NCBI GenBank assembly: GCA_022800525.1
Contig: JAAWQM010000024.1
Coordinates: 1 to 42,345 of the forward strand
Origin: Oscillospiraceae bacterium
GTDB taxonomy: Bacteria > Bacillota > Clostridia > Oscillospirales > Oscillospiraceae
Direction: 5' to 3'
Length of the DNA: 42,345 nt
Shown: positions 31,220 through 40,285 of the stretch, one piece after another
Layout: every line of letters starts with the position of its first letter
How positions within the stretch are numbered: the first letter of the stretch is position 1
The notes under the pieces: generated by a model
What the model was told of the DNA's origin: nothing
What the model saw: the letters and a program-made list of their open reading frames with translations, nothing else
Database searches by the model: none
Translations under genes and position numbers: made by a program

Positions 31220-31930
31220 ATGACCATCATTCTCGATCTCCTGTTTCCGCCCCGCTGCGCCTTCTGCGGCAGGCTGCTGGACGCCTCCGGGGATGTCTGC
31301 GGGGAATGTGAAGAAGCCCTCCCGCTCCGCGCTGAGGGAAAAATCCTCCGCACAGTGGGGGAAAATCAATATCCCTGCGCGGTGGCGGCATACTATGACC
31401 ATCCTGTCTCCACCGGGATAAAAGCCCTGAAATTCGGCAAAAAGTCATGGCGGACAAAGGTGTTCGCCCGTTACGTCGCCCGGGCGGCGGAGGACACGCT
31501 CTCCGGCCGGTTTGACGCTGTGACCTTCGTTCCCGTCAGCTGGAGGCGGAATTTCTCCAGAGGCTTCGACCAGGCCCGCCTGCTGGCGGCGGAGACGGCG
31601 AAGCTCTGGGGCGTGAAGGCCGAGCCCACCCTGCGGAAGGTACGCCATAACCGGGCCCAGTCCTCCATCATCAGCTCCGCCCAGCGGGCGTCCAATGTGA
31701 AGGACGCTTACGCCGTCCCCCACCCGGACCGGGTGCGGGGGCGGAGGTTCCTGCTCATCGACGACGTATGCACCACCGGCAGCACCATTTCCGCCGCCGC
31801 TGACGCACTGATGGCCGCCGGAGCGGCCGGCGTGGTCTGCGCCGTACTGGCCGGAGGCCACCGGAGAAGACATTCCACAGAAAAACCGCCGGAATCCCGG
31901 AAAATTTGTGAAAGAAAGTGTCGGGAATAG
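31220..31930 (+). CDS. comF: ComF family protein (phosphoribosyltransferase-like)
   Basis: 236 residues, ATG at 31220 after GAAGGAA. An N-terminal zinc-finger-like cluster (RCAFCGRLL and CGECEEAL, about 12-35) is followed by a PRTase domain with the PRPP loop FLLIDDVCTTGSTI (about 176-189). ComF/ComFC proteins are needed for DNA uptake in transformable species and are widely conserved elsewhere with unclear role. Full length for the family. Monocistronic, with mreB next behind its own promoter. Confidence 0.92.
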   Translation: MTIILDLLFPPRCAFCGRLLDASGDVCGECEEALPLRAEGKILRTVGENQYPCAVAAYYDHPVSTGIKALKFGKKSWRTKVFARYVARAAEDTLSGRFDAVTFVPVSWRRNFSRGFDQARLLAAETAKLWGVKAEPTLRKVRHNRAQSSIISSAQRASNVKDAYAVPHPDRVRGRRFLLIDDVCTTGSTISAAADALMAAGAAGVVCAVLAGGHRRRHSTEKPPESRKICERKCRE

Positions 31931-31931
31931 C

Positions 31932-31960
31932 TTGCAAAATTTGGCTGGGCAAAGTATAAT
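31932..31960 (+). promoter_or_regulatory. Promoter of mreB
   Basis: TTGCAA (31932-31937), 17-nt spacer, TATAAT (31955-31960). It lies directly after the comF stop. Confidence 0.85.
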
Positions 31961-32025
31961 GATTATTTAGAGTACAAGCAAGATTTTTGCTTACAATAGA
32001 ATGGACAACTTACGAGGTGGAAATT

Positions 32026-33054
32026 ATGAGCGCTTTCGCTAAAGATATAGGCATCGATCTGGGTACCGCGTCCGTACTGGTGTATGTGAAGAACAAGGGC
32101 ATCATCCTCAACGAGCCCTCCGTGGTGGCCATGGACAAGAACACCGGCAAGCTGCTGAAGGTGGGCGAGGAGGCCCGCCAGATGCTGGGCCGCACCCCCG
32201 GCAACATCGTCGCCATCCGTCCCCTGCGGGAGGGCGTCATCTCCGACTACGACATGACCGAGCGGATGCTTCGCGAGTTCATCCGCAAGGTGGCGGGCTT
32301 CATGGTCTTCAAGCCCCGGGTCATCATCTGCGTCCCCTCCGGCATCACCGAGGTTGAAGAACGCGCGGTGGTGGACGCGGGCATCCAGTCCGGCTGCCGC
32401 CGGGTGTACCTCATTGAGGAGCCCATCGCCGCCGCCATCGGCGCGGGCATCGACATCATGAAGCCCGACGGCCATATGGTCGTTGACATCGGCGGCGGCA
32501 CCGCCGACATCGCCGTCATCTCCCTGGGCGGCGTGGTGGAGTCCGCCTCCATCAAGGTGGCCGGGGACCAGTTCAACGAGGCCGTGGTCAAGTATATGCG
32601 CCGCAAGCACAACATCCTGGTGGGCGACAGCACCGCCGAGAAGATGAAGATTGCCATTGGCTGCGTCTATCCCCGGGAGGATGAGGCGTTTATGGACGTA
32701 AAGGGCCGCTGCCTGCTGACGGGCCTGCCCAAGACCATCACCGTGTCCTCCAAGGAGATGATGGAGGCTTTCGAGGAGCCCACCGAGCGCATCCTGGAGA
32801 GCATCCACGCCGTGCTGGAGCGCACGCCGCCGGAGCTGGTGGCGGACGTGTCCACCAACGGCATCACCATGACCGGCGGCGGCAGTCTGGTGTATGGCTT
32901 CGACAAGCTCATCACCTCCCGCACCGGCATCGCCACCAGCGTGGCGGAGAATGCCATCGCCTGCGTGGCCGAGGGCACGGGCCGCAGTCTGGACATGATT
33001 ACCGACATGCAGGAGGGTACCATCAACCTCTCCCGCCGCCGTCAGGTCAACTGA
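32026..33054 (+). CDS. mreB: Rod-shape determining protein MreB/Mbl
   Basis: 342 residues from the ATG at 32026 (GAGGTGG). Actin-fold ATPase signatures: phosphate loop 1 GIDLGTASVLVYV, phosphate 2 VVDIGGGTADIAVISLGG, adenosine motif TGGGSLVYGFDKLI. It polymerises on the inner membrane face and guides lateral wall synthesis. mreC and mreD are not next to it, which fits an Mbl-like solitary paralogue. The predicted transcript begins about 60 nt upstream. Confidence 0.96.
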   Translation: MSAFAKDIGIDLGTASVLVYVKNKGIILNEPSVVAMDKNTGKLLKVGEEARQMLGRTPGNIVAIRPLREGVISDYDMTERMLREFIRKVAGFMVFKPRVIICVPSGITEVEERAVVDAGIQSGCRRVYLIEEPIAAAIGAGIDIMKPDGHMVVDIGGGTADIAVISLGGVVESASIKVAGDQFNEAVVKYMRRKHNILVGDSTAEKMKIAIGCVYPREDEAFMDVKGRCLLTGLPKTITVSSKEMMEAFEEPTERILESIHAVLERTPPELVADVSTNGITMTGGGSLVYGFDKLITSRTGIATSVAENAIACVAEGTGRSLDMITDMQEGTINLSRRRQVN

Positions 33055-33107
33055 CCGGGCCGGTTTCCCCCTCTTTCAAGAAGATTTTACAAAAATTCTT
33101 TTTTCTC

Positions 33108-33136
33108 TTGCAAATCCCGGGAGAATCTGATAGAAT
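33108..33136 (+). promoter_or_regulatory. Promoter of the multi-span membrane protein gene
   Basis: TTGCAA (33108-33113), 17-nt spacer, TAGAAT (33131-33136), about 75 nt before the ATG at 33211. Confidence 0.65.
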
Positions 33137-33210
33137 AATTCAGCGTCACGCCGCTGCGGCAAAAATTCCCCCCATTTGAGGGTCTACTATACCGTTGGAG
33201 GTTTCGATAC

Positions 33211-33996
33211 ATGGCTTCTACGAAAAAATCAATCAGTCAGAAAAAGGCGGACAAGGAAAAGCAGGACAATCTGGTCCTCAGCCGCGTCTATTATGTGTTC
33301 CTGGTGGGTCTGGTGGCTGAATGCTACCTGTTTCTGGTCTATCGCGGCTATGCTGTGGGCTCGGTGGACTCCATGCTGGCATGGAACACCGTGCTGAAGG
33401 TTCTGATGTGGGTTGGACTGGCGGCGCTGGTCATCGGCGCGGTTGTCTGGTATATGAAGCGCGAGGACAAGAAGCTGCGGAGGATCATGCCCTGGGTGGC
33501 TGGCGCAGGGGCGTTCTTCGCCCTGTCCGGCTGGGTCATGACCCACTTCTTCAGCAACGGCATGGGCGTTACCACCATGTGCGTGCTGGTGCCGATTGTG
33601 GCCGTTTTCGTTCTGGTGTACCTGCTGTACCAGCATGAGTGCGCTCTGAGCACCGTGGCCCTGGGCGGCGCCATGTTCACCGTGTGGGTCCGGAGCGCCT
33701 CCGCCAGCTCCAATCACTGGAAGATTCCTGTGATCGTGGGCTGTATCGCAGCGCTGGCTCTGCTGGCTGCTGCGGCGTATCTGGCGAACAAGGCCCAGAA
33801 GGACGAGGGCAAGCTGAAGAAGATCCAGGTGCTCTCCCCGGAGTGCGATTACCGCATCCTCTACGCCGCCTTGGCGGTGGCTGCTGTGGGCGTGCTGCTG
33901 GCCGTGCTGCTGCCCGCGATTTCCGTTTACCTCATGTGGCTGCTGGGCGTCGCGCTGTTCGCGGAGCTGGTGTATTTCACCACGAAGCTGATGTGA
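33211..33996 (+). CDS. Multi-span membrane protein of unknown function
   Basis: 261 residues. A Lys-rich cytoplasmic N-terminus (TKKSISQKKADKEKQ) is followed by seven or so hydrophobic helices (about 25-45, 60-80, 92-112, 118-140, 146-162, 172-192, 215-258 as a pair), with Lys-rich loops (KREDKKLRR, NKAQKDEGKLKK). No transport or catalytic motif is visible; I do not recognise it. Own promoter and own terminator, so monocistronic. Proximity to mreB hints at the envelope but proves nothing. Confidence 0.85.
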   Translation: MASTKKSISQKKADKEKQDNLVLSRVYYVFLVGLVAECYLFLVYRGYAVGSVDSMLAWNTVLKVLMWVGLAALVIGAVVWYMKREDKKLRRIMPWVAGAGAFFALSGWVMTHFFSNGMGVTTMCVLVPIVAVFVLVYLLYQHECALSTVALGGAMFTVWVRSASASSNHWKIPVIVGCIAALALLAAAAYLANKAQKDEGKLKKIQVLSPECDYRILYAALAVAAVGVLLAVLLPAISVYLMWLLGVALFAELVYFTTKLM

Positions 33997-34008
33997 AAAT
34001 TAATTTGT

Positions 34009-34038
34009 GGGGCGGGCCTGCGGGCCCGCCCCGCTTTT
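34009..34038 (+). terminator. Terminator after membrane protein gene
   Basis: ggggcgggcc and ggcccgcccc, 10-bp stem with a TGCG loop, then gctttt. Confidence 0.9.
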
Positions 34039-34195
34039 ACTGTCCGGCGGCTGGTATGCGCAGCGGTCCGCCCCTGGGAGGATTGTGCCAGCAAGTTTGA
34101 ACTCGATCAGAAATTGATCTCCCTGTTTTTTGGAATGCAGTTGCGTAAAGCTGGGGAGATGTGGTAAACTGAAGGGGAGAAAGGAGGCGGGGGAG

Positions 34196-34831
34196 ATGCA
34201 TGTTCCCGGCTGCCTGACAACTGAGATGGAGCTTCTGCGCTTCGAGCAGGCTTTGGAGGAGGCGCTGGCCCCCTCTGCGGACTATGATGTAAACCGCTGG
34301 CTGTATGTACCCAATACCTACCAGGAGTACCGGTATCTGCTGGGCACACGGGGGGAGAGGCCCCTGCTGTGTATCGGCGTCAATCCCTCCACCGCAAAGC
34401 CCGGCGAGCTGGACAATACCCTCAGGAGCGTGGAGCGGGTGGCTCTGCGCAACGGCTTCGACAGCTTCATCATGTGCAACGTCTACGCCCAGCGGGCCAC
34501 CCGCCCGGAGGACATGGAGCGGGAGCCCAACCCGGACCTCCACCGGGAGAATCTGTCGGCCTTCGCCTACGCCCTGTCCCTGTCGCGGGAGCCGGCGGTC
34601 TGGGCCGCCTGGGGGGCGGTGATCGAACGGCGGCCTTACCTGCCGCAGTGCGTTTACGATATGATCGAGGTGGGGCGGCAGTACAATGCCCGGTGGTACA
34701 CCGCCGGGGCGCGGTCCAAGAGGGGCCACCCCCATCACCCGCTCTACCTCCGCAAGGACAGCGCGCTGGACCCGTTCGACGCGGCGGAATACTGTGAGAT
34801 GTTGGGCGTACATACCCAGGGTCTGGTTTAG
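34196..34831 (+). CDS. DUF1643 family protein
   Basis: 211 residues from the ATG at 34196 (AAGGAGGCGG). Family features: LLCIGVNPSTAKPGELDNTLRSVERVA split over residues 60-86, the NPSTA loop being diagnostic, then FIMCNVYAQRATRPEDM and a C-terminal GHPHHPLYLRKDS. DUF1643 proteins are small soluble proteins of unknown function, frequent in defence or mobile contexts as well as in core genomes. No other accessory genes adjoin. Upstream 34039-34195 has nothing clear beyond the ribosome site. Confidence 0.92.
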   Translation: MHVPGCLTTEMELLRFEQALEEALAPSADYDVNRWLYVPNTYQEYRYLLGTRGERPLLCIGVNPSTAKPGELDNTLRSVERVALRNGFDSFIMCNVYAQRATRPEDMEREPNPDLHRENLSAFAYALSLSREPAVWAAWGAVIERRPYLPQCVYDMIEVGRQYNARWYTAGARSKRGHPHHPLYLRKDSALDPFDAAEYCEMLGVHTQGLV

Positions 34832-34929
34832 GGCTGGCTGTATTCACAGGCGTTGAACGCTTCGAAAATCCCCCGGCCATCCGACATTCTCTGCCTGTGA
34901 ATGCAGCTTCTTCCTTCCAGGCTTCAGGC

Positions 34930-35020
34930 TCGGAAATAATACTTTTGGTTCAAGCTGTTTTGCGGCGGCAACCGCAAAACATGGCAGATATTACTTCCGG
35001 CCCTTCAGTTCGGAAGTAAT
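34930..35020. repeat. TTCCGAA inverted-repeat element, copy B
   Basis: cggaaataat near the start, then the middle gcggcggcaaccgcaaaaca, the reverse complement of the middle part of copy A (19051-19177), and a closing attacttccgg/ccttcagttcggaagtaat. It is inverted relative to copy A, lies 19 nt before the pyrophosphatase ATG and may supply part of its leader. The 34832-34929 stretch shows no gene. Confidence 0.75.
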
Positions 35021-35038
35021 AAATAAGGAGAGGATATC

Positions 35039-36655
35039 ATGGAGCAAATTTATGTGACCGGACACAGGAACCCCGACACCGATTCGGTGGTCTCCGCCAT
35101 GGCCTACGCGGCTTTGCAGAACGCCCTGGGGGAGCGGCAGTACGTGGCCGCCCGGCTGGGGCATATCAGCGACGAGACCCGGCTGATTCTGGACCGGTTC
35201 GGCTTTGAGCCGCCGCTGCTCATCAAGAGTATGCGCACCCAGGTGCTGGACCTGGATTACGACGTGCCGCCCATCCTCCACGAAGCCGTCACCGTCAGCC
35301 GTGCGTGGTCCGCCATGGAGGAGGACACCCAGATTTCCGCCATCCCCGTCACCGATGACGAGGGCCATCTCCGGGGGATGCTCACCGCCGGGGATATCGC
35401 GGGCTTCGACATGAAGACCATCGAGGCCCCGGACCTGCGGGCGGTGCCGCTGTTCAACATCCTCAGCGTCCTGGAGGGCCAGCTGCTGGGGGAGACGGAG
35501 GACGTCATCAACACAATTTCCGGCGAGGTCATTCTGGCCCTGCCCCAGATGGGGGACCTGCCGCCCTTCCGGCAGAGGGAGACCATCCTCATCTGCGGCA
35601 ACCAGCCGGACATGCTCCGGCTGGCAGTGGAGTTCGGCGTGGCCTGCGTCGTCCTCTGTCAGACTGAGCTGCCCGACGACATCCGCGCGCAGGTGAAAAA
35701 TACCTGCGTCATCTCCACGCCCTATGACAGCCTGCGGGCTGTGCGGCGCATCTTCCAGGCTATCCCTGTGGGCCGTCTGGCCCAGCACGAGGAGGTCCTC
35801 GCCTTCCACCTGAACGACTATATCGACGACGTGCGGGAGGAGGTGCTGCAAAGCCGCTACCGCAGCTATCCCATCCTGGACCATGAGGAGAAGGTGGTGG
35901 GCACCCTGTCCCGGTACCACCTCATCAAGCCCAGGCGCAAGCGGGTGGTCCTGGTGGACCACAACGAGGCCGCCCAGTCCGTCCCCGGGCTGGAACAGAC
36001 GGACATCCTGGCGATCATCGACCACCACCGTCTGGCGGACATCCAGACCAAGAACCCCATCTATGTCCGCAATGAGCCGGTGGGCAGCACCTGCACCATC
36101 GTGTCTGGGATGTACCAGGAGCGGGGCATGATGCCCTCCCCCAAGCTGGCGGGGCTGATGGCGGCGGCCATCGTGTCGGACACGGTCATGTTCAAGTCTC
36201 CCACCAGCACCGCCAGGGACCGGAAAATGGCGGAGCGCATGGCCCATATCGCCAACATCTCCCTGGACGAGCTGGGCCGCGCCATCTTCTCCGCTTCCAC
36301 CCCGGAGGACAAGCCGGTGGAGCAGATGTTCTTCGGCGACTTCAAGGAGTTCCACATCGCCGGACACGACTTCGGCGTCAGCCAGATTACCTGCGTGGAC
36401 TCCGACCGCCAGCTGACGCGGAAGGCGGCGTTCATTGAGCTGATGGAGAAGACACGGGAGGAGCGGCAGTACAGCATGATCCTGCTCATGCTGACGGACG
36501 TGCTGATGGAGGGCAGCAAGGTGCTGTGCGTCGGCGGGGAGGACATCTTCCAGCAGGCGTTCAACACCGAACTGAAGGACGGCGAGGCGTTCCTGCCGCG
36601 GGTCATGTCCCGTAAGAAACAGATCATCCCCATGCTGTCGGCATTGTGGGGCTGA
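35039..36655 (+). CDS. Manganese-dependent inorganic pyrophosphatase with CBS and DRTGG domains
   Basis: 538 residues, ATG at 35039 after AAGGAGAGG. DHH family: GHRNPDTDS (8-16) and IIDHHRLADI (about 324-333). Between the two halves of the DHH domain lies a regulatory insert of about 240 residues: a CBS domain (AIPVTDDEGHLRGMLTAGDI), a DRTGG-like domain, and a second CBS segment (SYPILDHEEKVVGTLSRYHL). This is the CBS-pyrophosphatase type of Clostridia, which hydrolyses PPi in the cytoplasm and is inhibited or activated by adenine nucleotides bound to the CBS pair. Full length. Confidence 0.95.
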   Translation: MEQIYVTGHRNPDTDSVVSAMAYAALQNALGERQYVAARLGHISDETRLILDRFGFEPPLLIKSMRTQVLDLDYDVPPILHEAVTVSRAWSAMEEDTQISAIPVTDDEGHLRGMLTAGDIAGFDMKTIEAPDLRAVPLFNILSVLEGQLLGETEDVINTISGEVILALPQMGDLPPFRQRETILICGNQPDMLRLAVEFGVACVVLCQTELPDDIRAQVKNTCVISTPYDSLRAVRRIFQAIPVGRLAQHEEVLAFHLNDYIDDVREEVLQSRYRSYPILDHEEKVVGTLSRYHLIKPRRKRVVLVDHNEAAQSVPGLEQTDILAIIDHHRLADIQTKNPIYVRNEPVGSTCTIVSGMYQERGMMPSPKLAGLMAAAIVSDTVMFKSPTSTARDRKMAERMAHIANISLDELGRAIFSASTPEDKPVEQMFFGDFKEFHIAGHDFGVSQITCVDSDRQLTRKAAFIELMEKTREERQYSMILLMLTDVLMEGSKVLCVGGEDIFQQAFNTELKDGEAFLPRVMSRKKQIIPMLSALWG

Positions 36656-36753
36656 GTACTTTGCTCTTGAAACAGCCTCCGCTCCTGCATCCCTGCGCAG
36701 GGACGGGAGACGGCGGGCCGGCCGGGAGCGGATATCAACAAAAGGAGTCATCC

Positions 36754-37371
36754 ATGGAAGTCGTCAACAACAAGGAGGGCAAACCTCTGGAGTTTTACCT
36801 GGAGCGGTTCCAGGCCGGGGACCCGGCGGAGATGGCGGCGCGGTGCGGCCTTCCCTACGACGGGGAGCGCCGCGCGGTGGACATCACCCTGCTGGGGGAG
36901 ACCTTCTCAGTCTCCCACCCGGATTTCACGATCACAGGCCCGTCGCCTCTGACCAACGCGGAGCGCATCCTGGCGCTGCGCTATCTGACCGACGGACGCT
37001 GCGCCATGCCCGGCGGGACCTACCTGCCCTACCGGGAGTTTCCCTGGGGGGAGGTCTACCTCCAGCAGTTCACCGGACGGTGCATCAAGCGCTTCGCGTT
37101 TTCCTACAGCGGCAGGCCGGAGCTGCTGAACCGCGTGATGGAGCGCCTGCCCGCAAAGAAGCTCTCCCGCAGCGACGCGGGCTGGGAGGTGGAGCTGATG
37201 CCGGGGCTGACGGTGCAGTTCCTGCTGTGGCTGGCGGACGAGGAGTTTCCGCCCAACGCCCAGATTCTATTTTCCGATAATTTCCGTTACGCGTTTACCG
37301 CTGAGGATATGGCGAATATCGGGGACATTATTCTCAACAGGATGAAACGGATTGGGCTGGAGCTGGCATAA
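36754..37371 (+). CDS. DUF3786 family protein
   Basis: 205 residues from the ATG at 36754 (AAAGGAG). Family-like features: RCGLPYDGERRAVDITLLG, LTNAERILALRYLTDG, and the C-terminal PNAQILFSDNFRYAFTAEDM. DUF3786 proteins are soluble, of unknown function, and mainly found in anaerobes; some are linked to corrinoid or CO-dehydrogenase/acetyl-CoA synthase genes, but none of these is in view. Single gene about 100 nt after the pyrophosphatase. Confidence 0.9.
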   Translation: MEVVNNKEGKPLEFYLERFQAGDPAEMAARCGLPYDGERRAVDITLLGETFSVSHPDFTITGPSPLTNAERILALRYLTDGRCAMPGGTYLPYREFPWGEVYLQQFTGRCIKRFAFSYSGRPELLNRVMERLPAKKLSRSDAGWEVELMPGLTVQFLLWLADEEFPPNAQILFSDNFRYAFTAEDMANIGDIILNRMKRIGLELA

Positions 37372-37439
37372 GCGGCCTTAAGGCGGCGCGGCAGGAGGAG
37401 CGGTTCGCAGGGCCGTTGTGAACAAATGATCTGATTTTT

Positions 37440-37466
37440 GAAGGGGCGCACAGTGTGCGCCCCTTC
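37440..37466. repeat. GGGGCGC palindromic repeat (copy 4)
   Basis: Perfect 12-bp arms gaaggggcgcac and gtgcgccccttc around AGT. In the 257-bp gap after the DUF3786 gene, which otherwise holds only the promoter at 37567-37596. Confidence 0.8.
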
Positions 37467-37566
37467 ACTGTCTGGCGCGATTGGGGAGATGGTCCTTCTG
37501 AAAATCGATTTCCGTGGCCGGCGGGATAAAAACAAGCGGCAGTTGTTTTTATCCAAATCCGCGTGC

Positions 37567-37596
37567 CTTGTATACAAGCATTCTTTGGGCTATAAT
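37567..37596 (+). promoter_or_regulatory. Promoter of XRE-ABC operon with perfect operator palindrome
   Basis: TTGTAT (37568-37573), 17-nt spacer, TATAAT (37591-37596). The perfect 12-bp palindrome CTTGTATACAAG (37567-37578) covers the -35, so a dimeric repressor, most likely the XRE protein encoded just downstream, would block polymerase. Confidence 0.7.
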
Positions 37597-37628
37597 CCAA
37601 TTAACACTTAAGACAGGGAGGCCATGCA

Positions 37629-38534
37629 ATGAACAGCAGCTTACTTGGCGAGCAAATCGCCAGATTCCGGAAAGCGGTGGACATGACCCAGGAGGAGTTG
37701 GGCAGAGCCGTGGGCATCAGCGCCCAGGCGGTGAGCCGCTGGGAGTGCGGCGGCGCGCCGGACGTGACGCTGCTGCCCGCTGTGGCGGACACGCTGAGGG
37801 TCACGGTGGACGCCCTCTTCGGGAGAGAGGGTGGGGAAAGAATCCGTATAGAGGACGCTGTGCGCCGTTGGATGCTCACCGTCCCCCAGGACCAGCGGGC
37901 AGACCGGCTGTGCCGTCTGGTCTGGGCTGCGGCGGGACCGGTCATGAGCGGCAAGCCGGAGGACAAGCTGGACATCAGCGGGTATGAAGCCTGCTGCGAG
38001 ACGGTGACGCCGGAGGACGGCAAAACCATCCGCTGGCTGCGGCGGACCCAGGTCATCATGGAGGACGGGTGCATCCTTGGAGTCCGGGCCGATGACATGT
38101 CCTTTGCCGCCGTCTTCCCGGAGCCGGAGGCGGGGTGGGAAGCGTTTATGGAGGACAACGGTCTTTACCGCCGTCTGTTTGAGGTTCTGGCGCGGCCTCA
38201 TTGCCTGGAGCTGCTGGAGTATCTGTGCAGTAAGCCGCCCTTCCCCAGCCGCCGCTATACGCCAGGGGCCATCGCCAAGCCCATGGGCCTGACAACGGCG
38301 GAGGCGGACAGCCTGATGGAGGCGCTGGCGGAGGTGAACCTGCTGGGCAGGGCGGAGCTGGAGACGGAGGACGGACTCATCCACGCCTATTTGCTGGGCG
38401 ATGAAAGCGGACTGGTCCCCTTCCTTTACTTTGCCCGCTGGCTGACCACAGGCGGCAGCGGGTTCCTGAACGGCACATACCGGAAATCTCCCGTACTGCG
38501 GGGCGGGAAGTGGAAAGAGAAGGGGGAAAACTGA
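37629..38534 (+). CDS. XRE-family regulator with a large C-terminal sensor-like domain
   Basis: 301 residues, ATG at 37629 after AGGGAGG. XRE helix-turn-helix at about 5-65 (IARFRKAVDMTQEELGRAVG, SAQAVSRWECGGAPDVTLLP). Residues about 80-185 form a soluble mixed domain with several cysteines; 190-265 resemble a winged helix (LELLEYLCSKPPF, GAIAKPMGLTTAEADSLMEAL), so there may be two DNA-binding units. It is followed after one base by an ABC half-transporter gene, so it presumably controls that transporter, with autoregulation through the palindrome at 37567-37578. The inducer is unknown. Confidence 0.85.
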   Translation: MNSSLLGEQIARFRKAVDMTQEELGRAVGISAQAVSRWECGGAPDVTLLPAVADTLRVTVDALFGREGGERIRIEDAVRRWMLTVPQDQRADRLCRLVWAAAGPVMSGKPEDKLDISGYEACCETVTPEDGKTIRWLRRTQVIMEDGCILGVRADDMSFAAVFPEPEAGWEAFMEDNGLYRRLFEVLARPHCLELLEYLCSKPPFPSRRYTPGAIAKPMGLTTAEADSLMEALAEVNLLGRAELETEDGLIHAYLLGDESGLVPFLYFARWLTTGGSGFLNGTYRKSPVLRGGKWKEKGEN

Positions 38535-38535
38535 C

Positions 38536-40149
38536 ATGAACTATTATTTTAGGAAGAATTGGAAAAGGATTGCTCTGGCTTGTTCTCTGGGCCTGACCTG
38601 CGAGGGCGTCTACGTGCTCCTTCAGCTTATCATGATGCAGTCCTTTGACGCGGCCATCGGCCTGGATTTCCGGCGCTTCCTGCTATGGACGGCGGCGGAG
38701 ATAGGCGGCTATATACTCTACCTCACCCTGGCCGCGCTGGAGGGCGTCCTGGAGGCCCGGGCCATCCGGGCCATGAACAACCAGGTCCGCCATGACCTGT
38801 ATATTTCCCTGCTGGACAAGACCCACACAGCCTACCACAGCCGGGATACCGGCGAGTACATCTCCTGGCTGACCACCAACGTCAAGCAGATGGAGAACCT
38901 GGCCTGGACGCCCTTTTTCAGCTGCGTCAATCAGGCGGGCCTGATTGTGTGGTGCATTCTGGCCCTGATTTCCCTGCACTGGCTCATGCTGGCAGCGGGA
39001 CTGGTCTCGGCGGCGGTGATGCTGGTGGTCCCCAAGCTGTTCCAGAAGCGGATGGAGCGTCTGGGCGAAGCCTGCGCCGCCGCCGAGGCGGAGGGCGTCA
39101 GCAAGCTGAAGGACCTGCTCTCCGGCTTCGATGTGCTGCGGTCCTTCGGCCACGCGGACCGCTTTCTGGACCAGGGGGACTCCGTCAGCGGCCGGATCGA
39201 GACCCCCAACTGCCGCCGGAGCAGCGCCCAGAACGGCATCTCCTGCTTCATGGGATTTTTCAGCGTCTCCCTGCAAATCCTCCAGCAGGTGGTAACAGTG
39301 GCCCTGGCCTTTCAGGGGAAGATCATCCTGGGCGCGATGGTCAGCGCCAGCAACCTCACAGCCGGTATCGTCAATGGCCTGCGGACCATCGCCAACCACC
39401 GCATGTCCCTGGCCTCCGCCAAGCCCTATTTCAAGAATATCACCGTTCACGCCGGGGAGGCGCGTGAGAGTACCGGGGCTGTCATGGCCCCGGTACAGGA
39501 CGCCATCACCATCGAAAACCTGAGTTTCCATTACGGCAGTAAGTCCATCCTTGAAGATTTGTCCCTCCAGTTCAAAAAGGGCGGCAAGTACGCCATCACC
39601 GGCCCCTCCGGCTGCGGGAAGTCCACCTTGCTCAAGCTCCTGTTGGGCTGGCTGCCGGACTACGGCGGGACAATCCGCTTCGACGGCAGGGACGCCAGGG
39701 ACTTCACCCCGGAGCAGCTCCAGCAGCAGATGAGCTGTATTGAGCAGAACGTCTTCCTGTTCAACGCCACCATCCGGGAAAATATCACCCTGGGCGGGAG
39801 CTTCAGCGAGGAGCGGCTGGGAAAGGCCCTGCGGGACAGCGCATTGGCTGGGGATCTAGCGTCCATGCCCGACGGCCTGGACACCGCCGTGGGCGAGGAG
39901 GGCGGAAATCTCTCCGGCGGGCAGCGGCAGCGGGTCGCCATCGCCCGCGCCTTGATCCATGGCCGGTCGGTTCTCCTGGTGGACGAGGGCACCAGCGCCC
40001 TGGACCAGGAAAACGCGGATATTGTGGAGAAAAGCCTGCTGGCGAATCCAGACCTGACCCTCATCCTGGTCAGCCACCACCTCACGCCGGAACGGAAGGC
40101 GCAGTTTACGCAGGTGTTTGACTTGCAGGGGGCAGCGGCAGGCGTGTAA
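38536..40149 (+). CDS. ABC half-transporter (exporter type, fused membrane and ATPase domains)
   Basis: 537 residues, ATG at 38536, one base after the regulator stop, so translation is coupled. Membrane domain about 1-300 with six helices; ATPase domain 325-537 with Walker A GPSGCGKST (356-364), Q-loop in QMSCIEQNVFLFN, signature LSGGQ (459-463), Walker B VLLVDEGTSALD (479-490) and H-loop LVSHH (His514). The catalytic Glu is present. It is a type IV exporter half, which must work as a homodimer or with a partner elsewhere; drug, peptide or lipid export are possible. At 537 it is slightly short of the usual 570-600. Confidence 0.93.
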   Translation: MNYYFRKNWKRIALACSLGLTCEGVYVLLQLIMMQSFDAAIGLDFRRFLLWTAAEIGGYILYLTLAALEGVLEARAIRAMNNQVRHDLYISLLDKTHTAYHSRDTGEYISWLTTNVKQMENLAWTPFFSCVNQAGLIVWCILALISLHWLMLAAGLVSAAVMLVVPKLFQKRMERLGEACAAAEAEGVSKLKDLLSGFDVLRSFGHADRFLDQGDSVSGRIETPNCRRSSAQNGISCFMGFFSVSLQILQQVVTVALAFQGKIILGAMVSASNLTAGIVNGLRTIANHRMSLASAKPYFKNITVHAGEARESTGAVMAPVQDAITIENLSFHYGSKSILEDLSLQFKKGGKYAITGPSGCGKSTLLKLLLGWLPDYGGTIRFDGRDARDFTPEQLQQQMSCIEQNVFLFNATIRENITLGGSFSEERLGKALRDSALAGDLASMPDGLDTAVGEEGGNLSGGQRQRVAIARALIHGRSVLLVDEGTSALDQENADIVEKSLLANPDLTLILVSHHLTPERKAQFTQVFDLQGAAAGV

Positions 40150-40201
40150 TATTCTTTTCTCCTGAAATCTGCAAAACGCAAAGTCTCTTCTCCGATTTCT
40201 C

Positions 40202-40230
40202 TTGCAATTCAGTTTATATTTTAGTATGAT
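40202..40230 (+). promoter_or_regulatory. Promoter of aldose epimerase gene
   Basis: TTGCAA (40202-40207), 17-nt spacer, TATGAT (40225-40230), about 55 nt before the ATG at 40286. Confidence 0.75.
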
Positions 40231-40285
40231 GCTGTATGAAAAGCGGCGGCTTTTTCCACGCCAAACAAAGAGAGGAGAAACAACC

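Noticed and set aside
30785-31220. CRISPR-like array from repeated GGGCGG words
   Set aside because: Units are palindromic MITE-type ends, with no regular spacer length and only two copies; no cas genes.
34196-34831. DUF1643 gene as a sign of a defence island
   Set aside because: DUF1643 also occurs in core regions, and the flanking genes here are housekeeping; no other defence gene is near.
34991-36751. 586-codon minus-strand frame opposite the pyrophosphatase
   Set aside because: Antisense shadow of a DHH/CBS protein with clear motifs; Asp/His/Gln-rich nonsense-like translation.
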